Source: Thermoplasmata archaeon (GTDB lineage: Archaea; Thermoplasmatota; Thermoplasmata; Lutacidiplasmatales; UBA184). From it: a stretch of 39,976 bases of DNA. Positions 1-9,385 of this stretch are shown here, piece after piece (the first letter of the stretch is position 1; each line of letters opens with the position of its first letter). Made by a program: the position numbers and the translations under genes. A model generated the notes under the pieces. That model saw only the letters and a program-made list of their open reading frames with translations. It ran no database searches and was not told the origin of the DNA. The DNA is taken from NCBI GenBank assembly GCA_021827405.1, contig JAKAVY010000014.1, positions 1 to 39,976 on the forward strand. The letters are read 5' to 3'.

Positions 1-3000
1 GGCTCCCGATACTGTTGAACCACAACGGGGCCACCGTGCCCTTCTTCGAGCTCAACTCGTTCTGGAGCTGGGTCACCTGCGCATTCAGGGTCGCGATGCT
101 CGCCGTGTCCGTGGAGATCGTCCCCTGGTCGGAGGAGATCGTGGCCTGGTCCTGCTGGATGGTCTGCTGGGCGGCCCCCAGTTGGGCTTGGAGCGCGGCC
201 AACTGCGCCTGCTCTGCCGTGGTGTTCCCCTGGCTCGTTGCGAGTTGGGCCTCCAGGTTGGCGATCTGCGCATCCAGGGAACTCACGGCCGCGTTCGCGT
301 TCGCCAGTTCCCCGGTGAGCGTGGAGACCTGCCCTTTGAGCGTGGCCACGGTGCCGGTGAGGCTGGTGACCTGGCCCTGGAGGCTGGAGACCTGGCTCTG
401 CAGTTGGGCGAGGTTCGCGTTCGCGGTGGAGAGCTCCCCTTGCAGGGTGCTCACCTGGCCCTGGAGGCTAGAGACCTGGGTGTTGAGCGAGCCGATGGTG
501 GCCTGGTCAGCGGAGATGGTGGCCTGGTCGGATGCCACCTCCCCGTTCAGCGTGTTCACCAGTTGGCTCAGGCTCGCCGCTTCGTTGTCCGCGTAGAAGC
601 TCACCGTCCGGGTCGTGGTGGCGGCGCCGGGGGCCTGCTCGGTGAAGACCACCGAGTACGATCCATCCATCAGGGTGGCCGTGTTCAGGGTGTAGCTCCC
701 GGAGATGCCATTGGCGAGGACCTCGGTCCCTCCGCCCCAGACCAGGGTGAGCGTCCCGGTCGCTCCGGGGTAGCTCGTCCCGGCGAAGGTGAAGGTGTCG
801 GCTCCGGTCACGGTCTGGCTCCCCGCGCTCGAGCTCAGGCTGGCAGGCAAGAAGACGGTGGGGTCCTGCCAGTACATCGGGTACTCCACGTGCGGGATGG
901 CAAAGCTAAAGCAAAACCCGAAGAAGCAGAACGAGTAGCTGAACGAGACATCGTTCGTTCCGCCCGCCACTTCGCTCACAACGATGGGTCCTGTCAACCC
1001 CGCCGTACTCAGGTTCACCGGTAGCGTGCCGTTCGTCACCCCGCTCTCCCAGATCCCGGGATTGATGACCCCCAGAGGGTACTCGTAGGTGGTCGGGGCC
1101 GCCGTGTCGTAGTACGGCGAGCATCCCGGGAGCATCTGCGTGTTCGGGGGCTGGGCAAACCCGTAGAACGTGGGGGCTCCGCCGAGGAAGGCGCCCGGCA
1201 GGCCACAGGTGTAGTTCACGTACTGGCCCGGGGAACTCCCGATGGAGACGTTCACGAAGTCCACGTACTTCATTCCCGCGAAGGAGAGGTCGCCCACCAC
1301 CGCGCCTCCGCTCGAGGTGGCGTCCAAGGCGAGGTTCTGCGTGTAGAACGACCCGCTCTGGGGCTCCTCGAAGACGGTCACGGTGTTGGAGACCATTCCG
1401 TCGTAGGTGGCGGTCAGTTGGTAGACGTCGGTGAACAGCGGCCCGTTGTTCTCGGCGGTGAAACCGTCGATCCAGTAGACCGCCTCGCCTCGGGTGTCCG
1501 AGATGGTCTGCCCGATGGTGACCCCCGGGGCGTAGGACGCGGGGGGCAGGGTGGGGTCCAAGAGCCCGTACTGGCTCTGCACCGCTACTTGGCTCACTAC
1601 GGCGCCTGAGACCGGCATGCCATTCAGGTACACCTGGGAGTGACCGAACAGGTTGTAGAACCCGACGGTGGTGGTGGTGAAGGTTGTGGTCTCCGCGACC
1701 GCGGTCTGGCAGTTCCCGTAGGGGTCCACCACGCAGAGGGTCAGCGTTCCCGTCGGCGTCGGTTGCGCCACCGCATAGGAATCAAAGGCCCACTGGGCAT
1801 TGGATCCCCCTACGAGGGAGGTGACCAGGAAGTACCCGTAGGTGGTGGCCGCATCCCCTCCCGGCGATTCCCCGCTCGTGGGGGTGTAGGAGAATGTGCC
1901 GGCCGAGCCGGTCTGTAGGGTCGTGATGGTCCCTCCGCCGTACATCCCGCCACTGGCCTGCCCGGAATATGCCTCCACGTTGTATATCCCACCCTGACCG
2001 CTCTGGTCCAACACTTTCAACGTGTAGGTGGACCCGGCGGTGAGGGTGTTGAACGGCATCCAGCCCGACGAGGTCTTGACGAGGAGGGAGAAGGCCGGGT
2101 TCATCAACGTGTGGCCGGGAAGGCCGCTCTGGCCGACCAAGGCTTGGTCGAGCAGGTCGACCAGCGGGATCCCCAGTCCCTGGAGGTAGTTCCACCCACT
2201 CCCGGCGGGGTTGCCGAGGCTCGGGAACCACAAAGGTTGCACCGGGGCGCTGGGGGTCTCGATGGAAAGGTTGTAGTAGTACCAAGTGAACGAGTTCGCC
2301 GGGTACGAGTCGAAGCTGTTGCTGACCGCCTGCATCGGGAGGTAGGGGTTCGTCGACACCCCGCCGGCGCCCGCCTCATAGGCGTTATGGGCAGCGTAGA
2401 GCAGGGGGTTGATGTCTCCCATCTTCGGGTTGCCGAACGCCACGTTGGCCTGTTCCTCGATGAGCGCCCACTCGCCCGCCGTCGTCGGCGTGGCGAAGGA
2501 GGTCCCGCCGTAGAACAGGTTCCAAGTGCCGAAGGCGTACACGGTCATGTTGAAGGCCGCGCTCCCGGAGATCACCGGATCGATCTTCGCCGCGGTGGAG
2601 TAGGTGTCGAGGGCGTTCTGCCACCACGGTTGGGTCTCGGTGAGGGACTGCCCAAAGCCTCCCCCGGTAATGCCCCGGTACGTCCCTCCGAGGCCGAACC
2701 CGTAGGACCAGTAGGCGGTACCGCCGATCCCGCTCCCCTCGGCCCAGTACGCGGTCCCGATGGCACCGAAGCAGAACCCGAAGAAGAAGAACCCGTCACA
2801 ATAGGTGAACGAGTTCGAGGTCACCGGGAACTCCGACGAGCCGGACTCCGCCGTCACTTGCGCTCCCCCCACGGAGGTGGCGCCGGGCGAATCTGCGGGC
2901 ATGAAGTCGTTCACTTCTGCGTAGACTCCTCCGCCATCCCCGGAGGCGAAGAAGTTCGTGACCCCCACAGAGTTCAGCAGTTCGAGCTCTTGGTCCTCCA

Positions 3001-4564
3001 CCGTGATGTACATGGGGCTTCCGTCAAAATATGTGTACTCTTCGCCGGAGCCGTAGCTGTTCGAGGTGATCGTGACCGAGCAGGCGCCACCGGACGCCGC
3101 GCCTTCCACCACGTACAGCCCCGCCGTGTTAAGCACCGAACTCGTCGGGCAAACGCCGCCCGTGGACCCCAAGGAGAGGTACTGGGCGATGTCGCCGTAG
3201 GCCTGGTCGAAGGACGAGAAGTAACCGGGATACGGGATACCGATGACGTCGATGTGAGCGCCGGGGGCCATGGCCGCGGCGTACTCGACGTCCAGCTCCG
3301 TCTCCAAGGTCCAGCCGGCGAACTCCCCGTTGAGAATGCAATTGTTCAGGTTGTTGTTCGGGAAGAAAGCGAACGGCGTGTTCACGGCGATCTGGGTGAG
3401 CCGGTTCATCAACTGGCTGGAACTCCCGAAGGCCTGCGCGGACCATGCCGCGAAGTCGCTGGGCAGGCCACAACCCACCTCGACGACCGCGATGGTGATC
3501 CCCTGGCCCTGATCCGGCTCGGAGGCAATGGTAGTGTTCCCGAACCAGAGGTTGTGGGCCCCGGAAATCGCCGGCATGGTGGACGGGAAGAGGAACTGGT
3601 AGTTTCCACAGAGGCCGTCGAAGCTGCAGGTGAAACCAAGTGGCGAGAAGTTCGTCCAGAGGAAGTTCCCCGCGCTGTCTGCTTGGATGGTGTCCAGGAC
3701 CGAGTTGCAAGAGCCAAAGACCCCGAAGGCACAGGTCTGTGCCGATGAGGGGACGGTGGTGTTCGTAAGGTTTCCGGGAGTGGCCGGCTGGGCGGGAATG
3801 TACCCGGGGTACATGTTCAGGGGCATGGCCACATTCGGTTGGGCGGCCATCCCGTCAAGCCCCGCGATCCCGTTCACCGCGTAGGCCAGTCCCGCAGGCA
3901 ACTGGGCCGGGGCAGAATTGGCGTAGAAGACCGGGCCGCTCTCGGTGGTCCCCGCCACCCCGCTGGCATTCCCGAAGGTCGGGTTCCAGGACCCGGCAGA
4001 CTGGTATTGGGCCTGATAGGCATCCATCCCGGTGTGGAAGGCCGCCGAGATCTGCCCCACGGTCCCTGTGACGGTGAGCGTCAGGTCCGTGCTGCTCGTC
4101 TGGACGGAAAGCCCAAACCCCTCAAAATAGGAAACGGCCGAGGGATAGGCGCTGTTGCCATACTCACTGCCCAAGGTGGACGCCGTCAGGAACTGCCGGT
4201 ACTCGGGGCTCGCTGGGTTGTTCAGGTTGTTGACGAGGGCGGTCAAGCTCGCCGAGGGTCTCAGGGTGACCGTTACCGAGTCCGGTGCCTTCGCGTTATA
4301 CTTCGCGGGGACCGGGACCACAGTCGTGGTCCCCAAAGGGGTAGGGTTCGAGGGATTCAGGTTGCTCGCCGACCCTGGCACCGAGGTGAGGGGTCCTGAG
4401 GCCTTGGGGGCGGACAGAAGCCCTGTCGGCCCCGCGGGGGCCCCGGCGCTGGCCGCAGGGGCCTGAGGGAGGAAGGCCACCAGGCTCGCCGCGGTGCTCA
4501 AGACCATGACCAAGGCCACTAGGATGGCGACAAGGGCGTTCCGACTCCACGGACGTTCTCTCAT
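1..4564 (-). CDS. Secreted S53 (sedolisin/kumamolisin-type) protease with pro-domain, extended C-terminal region and coiled-coil; C-terminus truncated by window start
   Basis: Absent from the ORF track because it runs off the window, but the minus frame starting at ATG 4564 stays consistent at several points sampled (codon starts near 2818, 946 and 598 are in phase). Starts MRERPWSRNALVAILVALVMVLSTAASLVAF (signal peptide). Pro-kumamolisin-like LTALVNNLNNPASPEYRQFLT...; TLETELDVEYAAAMAPGAHIDV (Glu/Asp motif); FFASGDGG; NLFYGGTSFATPTTAGEWALIEEQ (catalytic GTS). Ends in heptad-like QVSSLQGQVSTLQGEL... repeats. Confidence 0.9.
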   Translation of the reverse strand, partial: MRERPWSRNALVAILVALVMVLSTAASLVAFLPQAPAASAGAPAGPTGLLSAPKASGPLTSVPGSASNLNPSNPTPLGTTTVVPVPAKYNAKAPDSVTVTLRPSASLTALVNNLNNPASPEYRQFLTASTLGSEYGNSAYPSAVSYFEGFGLSVQTSSTDLTLTVTGTVGQISAAFHTGMDAYQAQYQSAGSWNPTFGNASGVAGTTESGPVFYANSAPAQLPAGLAYAVNGIAGLDGMAAQPNVAMPLNMYPGYIPAQPATPGNLTNTTVPSSAQTCAFGVFGSCNSVLDTIQADSAGNFLWTNFSPLGFTCSFDGLCGNYQFLFPSTMPAISGAHNLWFGNTTIASEPDQGQGITIAVVEVGCGLPSDFAAWSAQAFGSSSQLMNRLTQIAVNTPFAFFPNNNLNNCILNGEFAGWTLETELDVEYAAAMAPGAHIDVIGIPYPGYFSSFDQAYGDIAQYLSLGSTGGVCPTSSVLNTAGLYVVEGAASGGACSVTITSNSYGSGEEYTYFDGSPMYITVEDQELELLNSVGVTNFFASGDGGGVYAEVNDFMPADSPGATSVGGAQVTAESGSSEFPVTSNSFTYCDGFFFFGFCFGAIGTAYWAEGSGIGGTAYWSYGFGLGGTYRGITGGGFGQSLTETQPWWQNALDTYSTAAKIDPVISGSAAFNMTVYAFGTWNLFYGGTSFATPTTAGEWALIEEQANVAFGNPKMGDINPLLYAAHNAYEAGAGGVSTNPYLPMQAVSNSFDSYPANSFTWYYYNLSIETPSAPVQPLWFPSLGNPAGSGWNYLQGLGIPLVDLLDQALVGQSGLPGHTLMNPAFSLLVKTSSGWMPFNTLTAGSTYTLKVLDQSGQGGIYNVEAYSGQASGGMYGGGTITTLQTGSAGTFSYTPTSGESPGGDAATTYGYFLVTSLVGGSNAQWAFDSYAVAQPTPTGTLTLCVVDPYGNCQTAVAETTTFTTTTVGFYNLFGHSQVYLNGMPVSGAVVSQVAVQSQYGLLDPTLPPASYAPGVTIGQTISDTRGEAVYWIDGFTAENNGPLFTDVYQLTATYDGMVSNTVTVFEEPQSGSFYTQNLALDATSSGGAVVGDLSFAGMKYVDFVNVSIGSSPGQYVNYTCGLPGAFLGGAPTFYGFAQPPNTQMLPGCSPYYDTAAPTTYEYPLGVINPGIWESGVTNGTLPVNLSTAGLTGPIVVSEVAGGTNDVSFSYSFCFFGFCFSFAIPHVEYPMYWQDPTVFLPASLSSSAGSQTVTGADTFTFAGTSYPGATGTLTLVWGGGTEVLANGISGSYTLNTATLMDGSYSVVFTEQAPGAATTTRTVSFYADNEAASLSQLVNTLNGEVASDQATISADQATIGSLNTQVSSLQGQVSTLQGELSTANANLAQLQSQVSSLQGQVTSLTGTVATLKGQVSTLTGELANANAAVSSLDAQIANLEAQLATSQGNTTAEQAQLAALQAQLGAAQQTIQQDQATISSDQGTISTDTASIATLNAQVTQLQNELSSKKGTVAPLWFNSIGS

Positions 4565-4610
4565 AGGTTCTCGCTGGCCCCCTGGGGGGCCCTGGGGCAT
4601 CATCGTACAC

Positions 4611-4621
4611 CAACATAAATG
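4611..4621 (-). promoter_or_regulatory. Candidate archaeal TATA box for the S53 protease gene
   Basis: Minus strand reads CATTTATGTTGG about 50 nt upstream of ATG 4564 in an otherwise GC-rich region. Confidence 0.4.
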
Positions 4622-5029
4622 TTTGTGTGCCCGTTCATGCCGGTGTAATTGCGTGGGACTTGAGCCGCGCACGCGTGCGAACGAGGAAGGGACCGGGGAA
4701 AGAGCCTGACCCGCAAGGGGGCCCTGCCCAGGCGGCGCGACCCCGTTGTCCTTCCCGGGACGGGCCCGCGACCGATCCGTTGGGGGCTGTTAGCGCCCAG
4801 CTGCGACCCACGGGGAGCCCCAGGTGGAGCGGGGGGGAATCGGGGGAGTCGGGACGGGGGTGGCCCCGGATGAGCTTCCATGCTGGGTGGTAGGAACGCC
4901 GGCGACGCCCGATGGCCGGGGGTCCTTTCCCCTTGATCGGAGCGGTGACCCGTTTCCCAGACCCATGCGGCGAGAGCCACTTTTTGGTGGCTGCGTTGTC
5001 CTCTCGTCTATAGGAAAGCGTCAAGCCGT

Positions 5030-5049
5030 CCACCGGGGTCTTCCGGTGG
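5030..5049. promoter_or_regulatory. Perfect inverted repeat CCACCGG-GGTCTT-CCGGTGG just upstream of the YHS gene
   Basis: 7-bp arms, 6-nt loop, about 20 bp downstream of TATA-like CTATAGG (about 5008-5014), ending one base before GTG 5050. Confidence 0.35.
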
Positions 5050-5058
5050 GTGAGACCC

Positions 5059-5199
5059 GTGAAGGTGAAGGACCCGGTCTGCGGGATGACAGTAGAGAGC
5101 GAGAAGGCGCCCGCCAAGGGGACGTACCAGGGCCAGACGGTCTACTTCTGCAGCGAGAGCTGCCGGAAGACCTACGAGGCCCGGCTCAAGAAGCCCTGA
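5059..5199 (+). CDS. Small YHS-domain (metal-binding) protein, 46 aa
   Basis: GTG start; M(V)KVKDPVCGMTVESEKAPAKGTYQGQTVYFCSESCRKTYEARLKKP*. YHS signature DPVCGM...YFCSESC. In-frame upstream GTG at 5050 also possible. Missed by the ORF track length cut-off. Confidence 0.85.
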   Translation: MKVKDPVCGMTVESEKAPAKGTYQGQTVYFCSESCRKTYEARLKKP

Positions 5200-5220
5200 G
5201 CGGCCCCCACGGTCCTCCCG

Positions 5221-7293
5221 ATGCCCACCGACCCCGTCTGCGGCATGGCCGTGGACGAACGCAGCGCGGAACTGACCCTGGTACGGGAGAACCGGACCTA
5301 CTACTTCTGCTCCACCTCCTGCCTGGAGGAGTTCTCGGCCCCCGAACGCCAGCTCGCCCGGCTCCGCTGGCGTCTCGCGGTGGCCTGGCCGCTCTCCATC
5401 GTCATTCTCCTCCTCACCTACGCCTTCCACCTCCCGGGGTGGCCCTACCTCGCCTTCGCCCTGGCCACGGCGGTCCAGTTCTACCCCGGGCTGCAGTTCT
5501 ACCGGGGCACCTGGGACGCCTTCCAGAGCCGCCTCTGGAACATGGACGTCCTCATCGCGGTGGGGACCACCGTGGCCTACGGCTACAGTAGCGTCGTGGT
5601 CTGGTTCCCCGGCCACCTCCCCGCGGAGTACTACTTCGACGCCTCGGCGTTCATCGTCACCCTCATCCTCACCGGGAACTATCTCGAACACCTGACCCGG
5701 GAACGCTCCCGGGGGGCCCTGCGGGAACTTCAGCAGCTCCTGCCCACCACCGCCCGGGTGCTCCGGGACGGGACGGAGGTGGAGGTCCCGGTCTCCGAGG
5801 TGCGAGCCGGGGAGCTCTTCCGGGTCCGCCCCGGGGCCCGGGTCCCCGCGGATGGGCGGATCCGGGAAGGACGCTCCACCCTGGTCGAGGCGCTCCTTAC
5901 CGGGGAGGGACTGCCGGTGGAAAGAGGCCCCGGGGACCGGGTCCTGGCCGGGACCATCAACGGGGACGGTCTCCTCACGGTGGAGGCCACCCAGGTCGGC
6001 CAGGACACCCTCCTCGCCCAGGTCGGGCAACTGGTGACCGAGGCAGAGCTCAGCCGGGTGCCGCTCAAGCAGCTGGCCGACCGCATCGCGGCGGTCTTCG
6101 TTCCTGTGGTGCTCGCCCTCGCCGTGGCCGCCTCCGTGGCCTGGTTCCTCGTCGGGGCCGGCCTCACGGTCACCTTGCTCGTCTTCGTCTCGGTGGCGAT
6201 CACGGCCTGCCCCTGCGCCTTCGGGATCGCCACGCCGGCCGCCCTGGTCGTGGGGACCGGCCGGGCGGCGGAGGAGGGGATCCTGTTCAAGGGCCGGGAC
6301 TCGCTGGAACGGGCGAGCCAGATCGACCTCGTCCTCACGGACAAGACCGGCACCCTCACCCGAGGGAAGCCCACCCTCACCGACGTGCTTCCCGTCCCCG
6401 GGGAGTCGGCCGACCACCTGCTGGCGCTCGCGGCCGGGCTGGAATCCGGCTCCGGTCATCCCTTGGCCCGGGCGGTGGTGGAGGAGGCCCGGAGGAGGAA
6501 GGTAGCCCCCCTCCCCTTCACCCAGATGGAGGAGGTGCCCGGCCAGGGGGTCGAAGGGCGTCTCGGGGAGAAGCGCTTCCGGCTCCTGCGAGCGGGCACA
6601 CCCCCGGAGGGCTCCGGCTCGCTGGGCCCCCTCTCCGGGGAGCGGGCCCGACTGGAAGGCCTGGGAAGGACCGGGTCGGTGCTCTTCGACGGGGACCGCC
6701 CCCTCGGTCTCCTGGGCTTCGCAGACGAGATCGCCCCCGGGGTCGCCGAGGCGGTCCAGGCGCTGGAACGGGACGGCCTCCGGGTGGTGATGGCCACGGG
6801 CGATCACGAGGCGGCCGCCCTCGCGGTGGCCCGGGCGGCCGGGATCCCCGAGGTCCACGCCGGGCTCACCCCCTCGGAGAAGATGGACCTGCTGCGCCGG
6901 CTGCAGAAGGAGGGCCACCAGGTCGCCTACGTGGGCGACGGCATCAACGACGCCCCGGCCCTCGCGGCCGCGGACCTGGGCATCGCCATCGGGGCGGGCA
7001 CCGACGTGGCGAAGGAGGCGGGCGGGGTCGTCCTGATGCGCTCCGACTTCCGCGGCGTCGCCCTCGCGCTTCGGACGGGTCGCCGGACCGTGGCCAAGGT
7101 CCGGGGAAACCTCACCTGGGCGCTGGGCTACAACGCCGTCCTGCTTCCCATCGCTGCCGGGGCGCTCGTGCCGGTCTTCGGGCTGGGGATCTACAACGTC
7201 CTTCCCATCACGGGGGCGCTCGCCATGGGAGTCTCCTCCACCACCGTGGTGCTGAACTCGCTCTCCCTGCGCTTCCTCTCCTTATCCCGCTGA
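5221..7293 (+). CDS. Heavy-metal (likely copper) translocating P1B-type ATPase with N-terminal YHS domain
   Basis: MPTDPVCGMAVDERSAELTLVRENRTYYFCSTSC (YHS); ITACPCAFGIATPAAL (CPC); DKTGTLTRG; GHPLA; VAYVGDGINDAPALAAADLGIAIG. Confidence 0.95.
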   Translation: MPTDPVCGMAVDERSAELTLVRENRTYYFCSTSCLEEFSAPERQLARLRWRLAVAWPLSIVILLLTYAFHLPGWPYLAFALATAVQFYPGLQFYRGTWDAFQSRLWNMDVLIAVGTTVAYGYSSVVVWFPGHLPAEYYFDASAFIVTLILTGNYLEHLTRERSRGALRELQQLLPTTARVLRDGTEVEVPVSEVRAGELFRVRPGARVPADGRIREGRSTLVEALLTGEGLPVERGPGDRVLAGTINGDGLLTVEATQVGQDTLLAQVGQLVTEAELSRVPLKQLADRIAAVFVPVVLALAVAASVAWFLVGAGLTVTLLVFVSVAITACPCAFGIATPAALVVGTGRAAEEGILFKGRDSLERASQIDLVLTDKTGTLTRGKPTLTDVLPVPGESADHLLALAAGLESGSGHPLARAVVEEARRRKVAPLPFTQMEEVPGQGVEGRLGEKRFRLLRAGTPPEGSGSLGPLSGERARLEGLGRTGSVLFDGDRPLGLLGFADEIAPGVAEAVQALERDGLRVVMATGDHEAAALAVARAAGIPEVHAGLTPSEKMDLLRRLQKEGHQVAYVGDGINDAPALAAADLGIAIGAGTDVAKEAGGVVLMRSDFRGVALALRTGRRTVAKVRGNLTWALGYNAVLLPIAAGALVPVFGLGIYNVLPITGALAMGVSSTTVVLNSLSLRFLSLSR

Positions 7294-7304
7294 TCCGGCC
7301 TCCG

Positions 7305-9290
7305 ATGGGAACGGGCCTCCCGGAGGACCCCTCCACGTCCCGGTCCCTCCGGGATAAGAACCCCGGCGGCGTGGCCGGACGCAACGTGTCGACCCGCGCC
7401 CACCCCAAGGAGGGCCCCGCCCGGGGGCCGCTGGCCCGGGGCTACCCGGACCTGGAGGACTACGGGGTCATCGGGAACAACCGCACCGCGGTGCTGGTCG
7501 GCCTCGAGGGGTCGGTGGACTTCGCCGGCTTCCCCCGGTTCGACTCCCCTCCCACCTTCCTCGCCCTCTTGGACCGGGAGAAGGGGGGTCACTTCTTCCT
7601 GGGGGTCGAGACGCCGGGGGTCACGACCCGGCTCTCCTACGAGCCCGGGACCAATGTCCTCGAGCACACGTTCCAGGCCCCGGACGGGTCGGAGGCCGTC
7701 CTTCTGGACTTCTGCCCCGAGGTCGGTTCCGGGCATATCCTCATGTCCGAGATCCACCGGCGGATCTCGGTGCGGCGGGGGACGCTCTCCTTCCGTCTCT
7801 CCTTCCAGCCCCGGTTCGGCTACGCCCGGGAGGTGCCCACCTTCCAGGTGGACCGCTACGGGGCGCTGGCCCGGGCCCCGGCCGGGTCCGCCTCCCTCGC
7901 CACCTACCGCCCCCTGAGGATCGAAGGGGGCGGTGTGGAGGGCTCCTTCTCCCTCTCCGCGGGCCAGGAGGAGTGGTTCGTGTTCGCCCATGGTTCGGAG
8001 GTGGTGACCCCTCTCGAGGCCTTCCAGCCCGCCCAACGGCTGGAGAGCACCCTCCAGTACTGGCGGGCCTGGTCCGGCCGGTCCACCTACCACGGGCGCT
8101 GGCGAAGCGCCGTGGAACGCTCGTCCCTCCTCCTGAAGCTGCTGTTCTACCGGCCCACCGGGGCCATGGTCGCCGCGCCCACCACCTCCCTCCCGGAGGA
8201 CCCCGGAGGGGTCCGGAACTGGGACTACCGCTTCACCTGGATCCGGGACACGGCCCTGGCGGTCCGCTCCCTCTTCCGTCTGGGCTTCGAGGAGGAGGCG
8301 GTGGACTTCATCTACTGGCTGCTCACGCTCATCGTCCGGGACCGGGACCGGCTGAGGGTCCTCTATGACGTGGAGGGCCGGTCCCCCCCTCCCGAGATCG
8401 AGCTGACCCATCTGGAAGGCTACCGGGGCAGCCGTCCCATCCGGGTCGGGAACGCGGCCCACGAGCAGGTCCAGCACGACATGTTCGGGAACGTCCTGGA
8501 CGTGGCCAACCTGCTGGAGATCCACGGGGGCGTGGTCTCCGTGGACCTCTGGCGCGAGCTCCGGCACCTGGTGAACCGGGTGGTGGAGATCTGGGACCGG
8601 CCGGACCGGGGGATCTGGGAGGTCCGGGGCCCTCCCCGGCACTTCGTCTACTCCAAGGCCATGTGCTGGGTGGCCCTGGACCGGGCCATCAGCCTGGGCG
8701 GTCGCCTCGGCATGGTGGCAGACTACGCGACCTGGGAGCGGACGCGGGAGGCGGTCAAGGAGTCCGTCCTCACCCAAGGGCTCACGTCCGACGGGAAGGC
8801 GTTCGCCTGGTACTACGGCGCGGAGGGGGTCGACGCCTCGCTGCTCCGGCTCCCCGTGGTGGGGTTCATCTCCGCCCAGGACCCCCGGATGCAGGAGACC
8901 GTCCGGCGCGTGGAGTCCGAGCTCGTCCACGGCCCCCTGGTCTATCGCTACAAGCTCGATGATGGCCTCCCCGGGACCGAGGGGACCTTCCTCCCCTGCG
9001 CCTTCTGGCTGGTGGAGTACTATACCCTCAGGGGCGATCTCCAACGCGCCCGGACCCTTCTCGAGGAGCTCCTGAGCCGGTCGGGACCCTTGGGGCTCCT
9101 CCCGGAGGAGATGAGCCCCGACGGGAAGTTCCTGGGGAACTTCCCGCAGGCCTTAAGCCATCTGGCCCTGCTCCTGGCCACCACGAGGTTGAACGACGCG
9201 CTGGACCGGCGCCGGAGCGTCTCGCCGGTCTCCTCCCCGCCGGACCCCCCTAACCCCCACGGGGTGAGCGGGGCCTCCATCAACGGCTGA
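7305..9290 (+). CDS. GH15-family glycoside hydrolase (glucoamylase/trehalase-like)
   Basis: YPDLEDYGVIGNNRTAVLVGLEGSVDFAGFPRFDSPPTFLALLD; NWDYRFTWIRDTALAVRSLFRLGFEEEAVDFIYW; GTEGTFLPCAFWLVEYYTLRGDLQRARTLLEELL. Exact start uncertain. Confidence 0.88.
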   Translation: MGTGLPEDPSTSRSLRDKNPGGVAGRNVSTRAHPKEGPARGPLARGYPDLEDYGVIGNNRTAVLVGLEGSVDFAGFPRFDSPPTFLALLDREKGGHFFLGVETPGVTTRLSYEPGTNVLEHTFQAPDGSEAVLLDFCPEVGSGHILMSEIHRRISVRRGTLSFRLSFQPRFGYAREVPTFQVDRYGALARAPAGSASLATYRPLRIEGGGVEGSFSLSAGQEEWFVFAHGSEVVTPLEAFQPAQRLESTLQYWRAWSGRSTYHGRWRSAVERSSLLLKLLFYRPTGAMVAAPTTSLPEDPGGVRNWDYRFTWIRDTALAVRSLFRLGFEEEAVDFIYWLLTLIVRDRDRLRVLYDVEGRSPPPEIELTHLEGYRGSRPIRVGNAAHEQVQHDMFGNVLDVANLLEIHGGVVSVDLWRELRHLVNRVVEIWDRPDRGIWEVRGPPRHFVYSKAMCWVALDRAISLGGRLGMVADYATWERTREAVKESVLTQGLTSDGKAFAWYYGAEGVDASLLRLPVVGFISAQDPRMQETVRRVESELVHGPLVYRYKLDDGLPGTEGTFLPCAFWLVEYYTLRGDLQRARTLLEELLSRSGPLGLLPEEMSPDGKFLGNFPQALSHLALLLATTRLNDALDRRRSVSPVSSPPDPPNPHGVSGASING

Positions 9291-9385
9291 CCCCGCCGGT
9301 CCTCCGGGGCACCGCGACCTCCCGGCCCAAGGATGGCTCGAGTCCACCGAGGGTTTGAAGAACCCCTCCCCTGCGTCCTTCTCCC

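Noticed and set aside
2111-3748. 545-aa plus-strand ORF inside the S53 gene
   Set aside because: Antisense to a clear S53 protease; low-complexity shadow ORF.
4565-5030. Possible tRNA or structured RNA in the long S53-YHS intergenic region
   Set aside because: GC-rich with several short complementary stretches, but no cloverleaf or TPsiC-loop pattern could be supported by eye.
5008-6918. 636-aa antisense ORF opposite the P-type ATPase
   Set aside because: Low-complexity Gly/Arg/Pro/Glu composition and no family features; shadow ORF typical of GC-rich coding DNA.
7191-9044. 617-aa antisense ORF opposite GH15
   Set aside because: Shadow ORF; composition biased and no recognisable domain, while the plus frame gives a clear GH15 enzyme.
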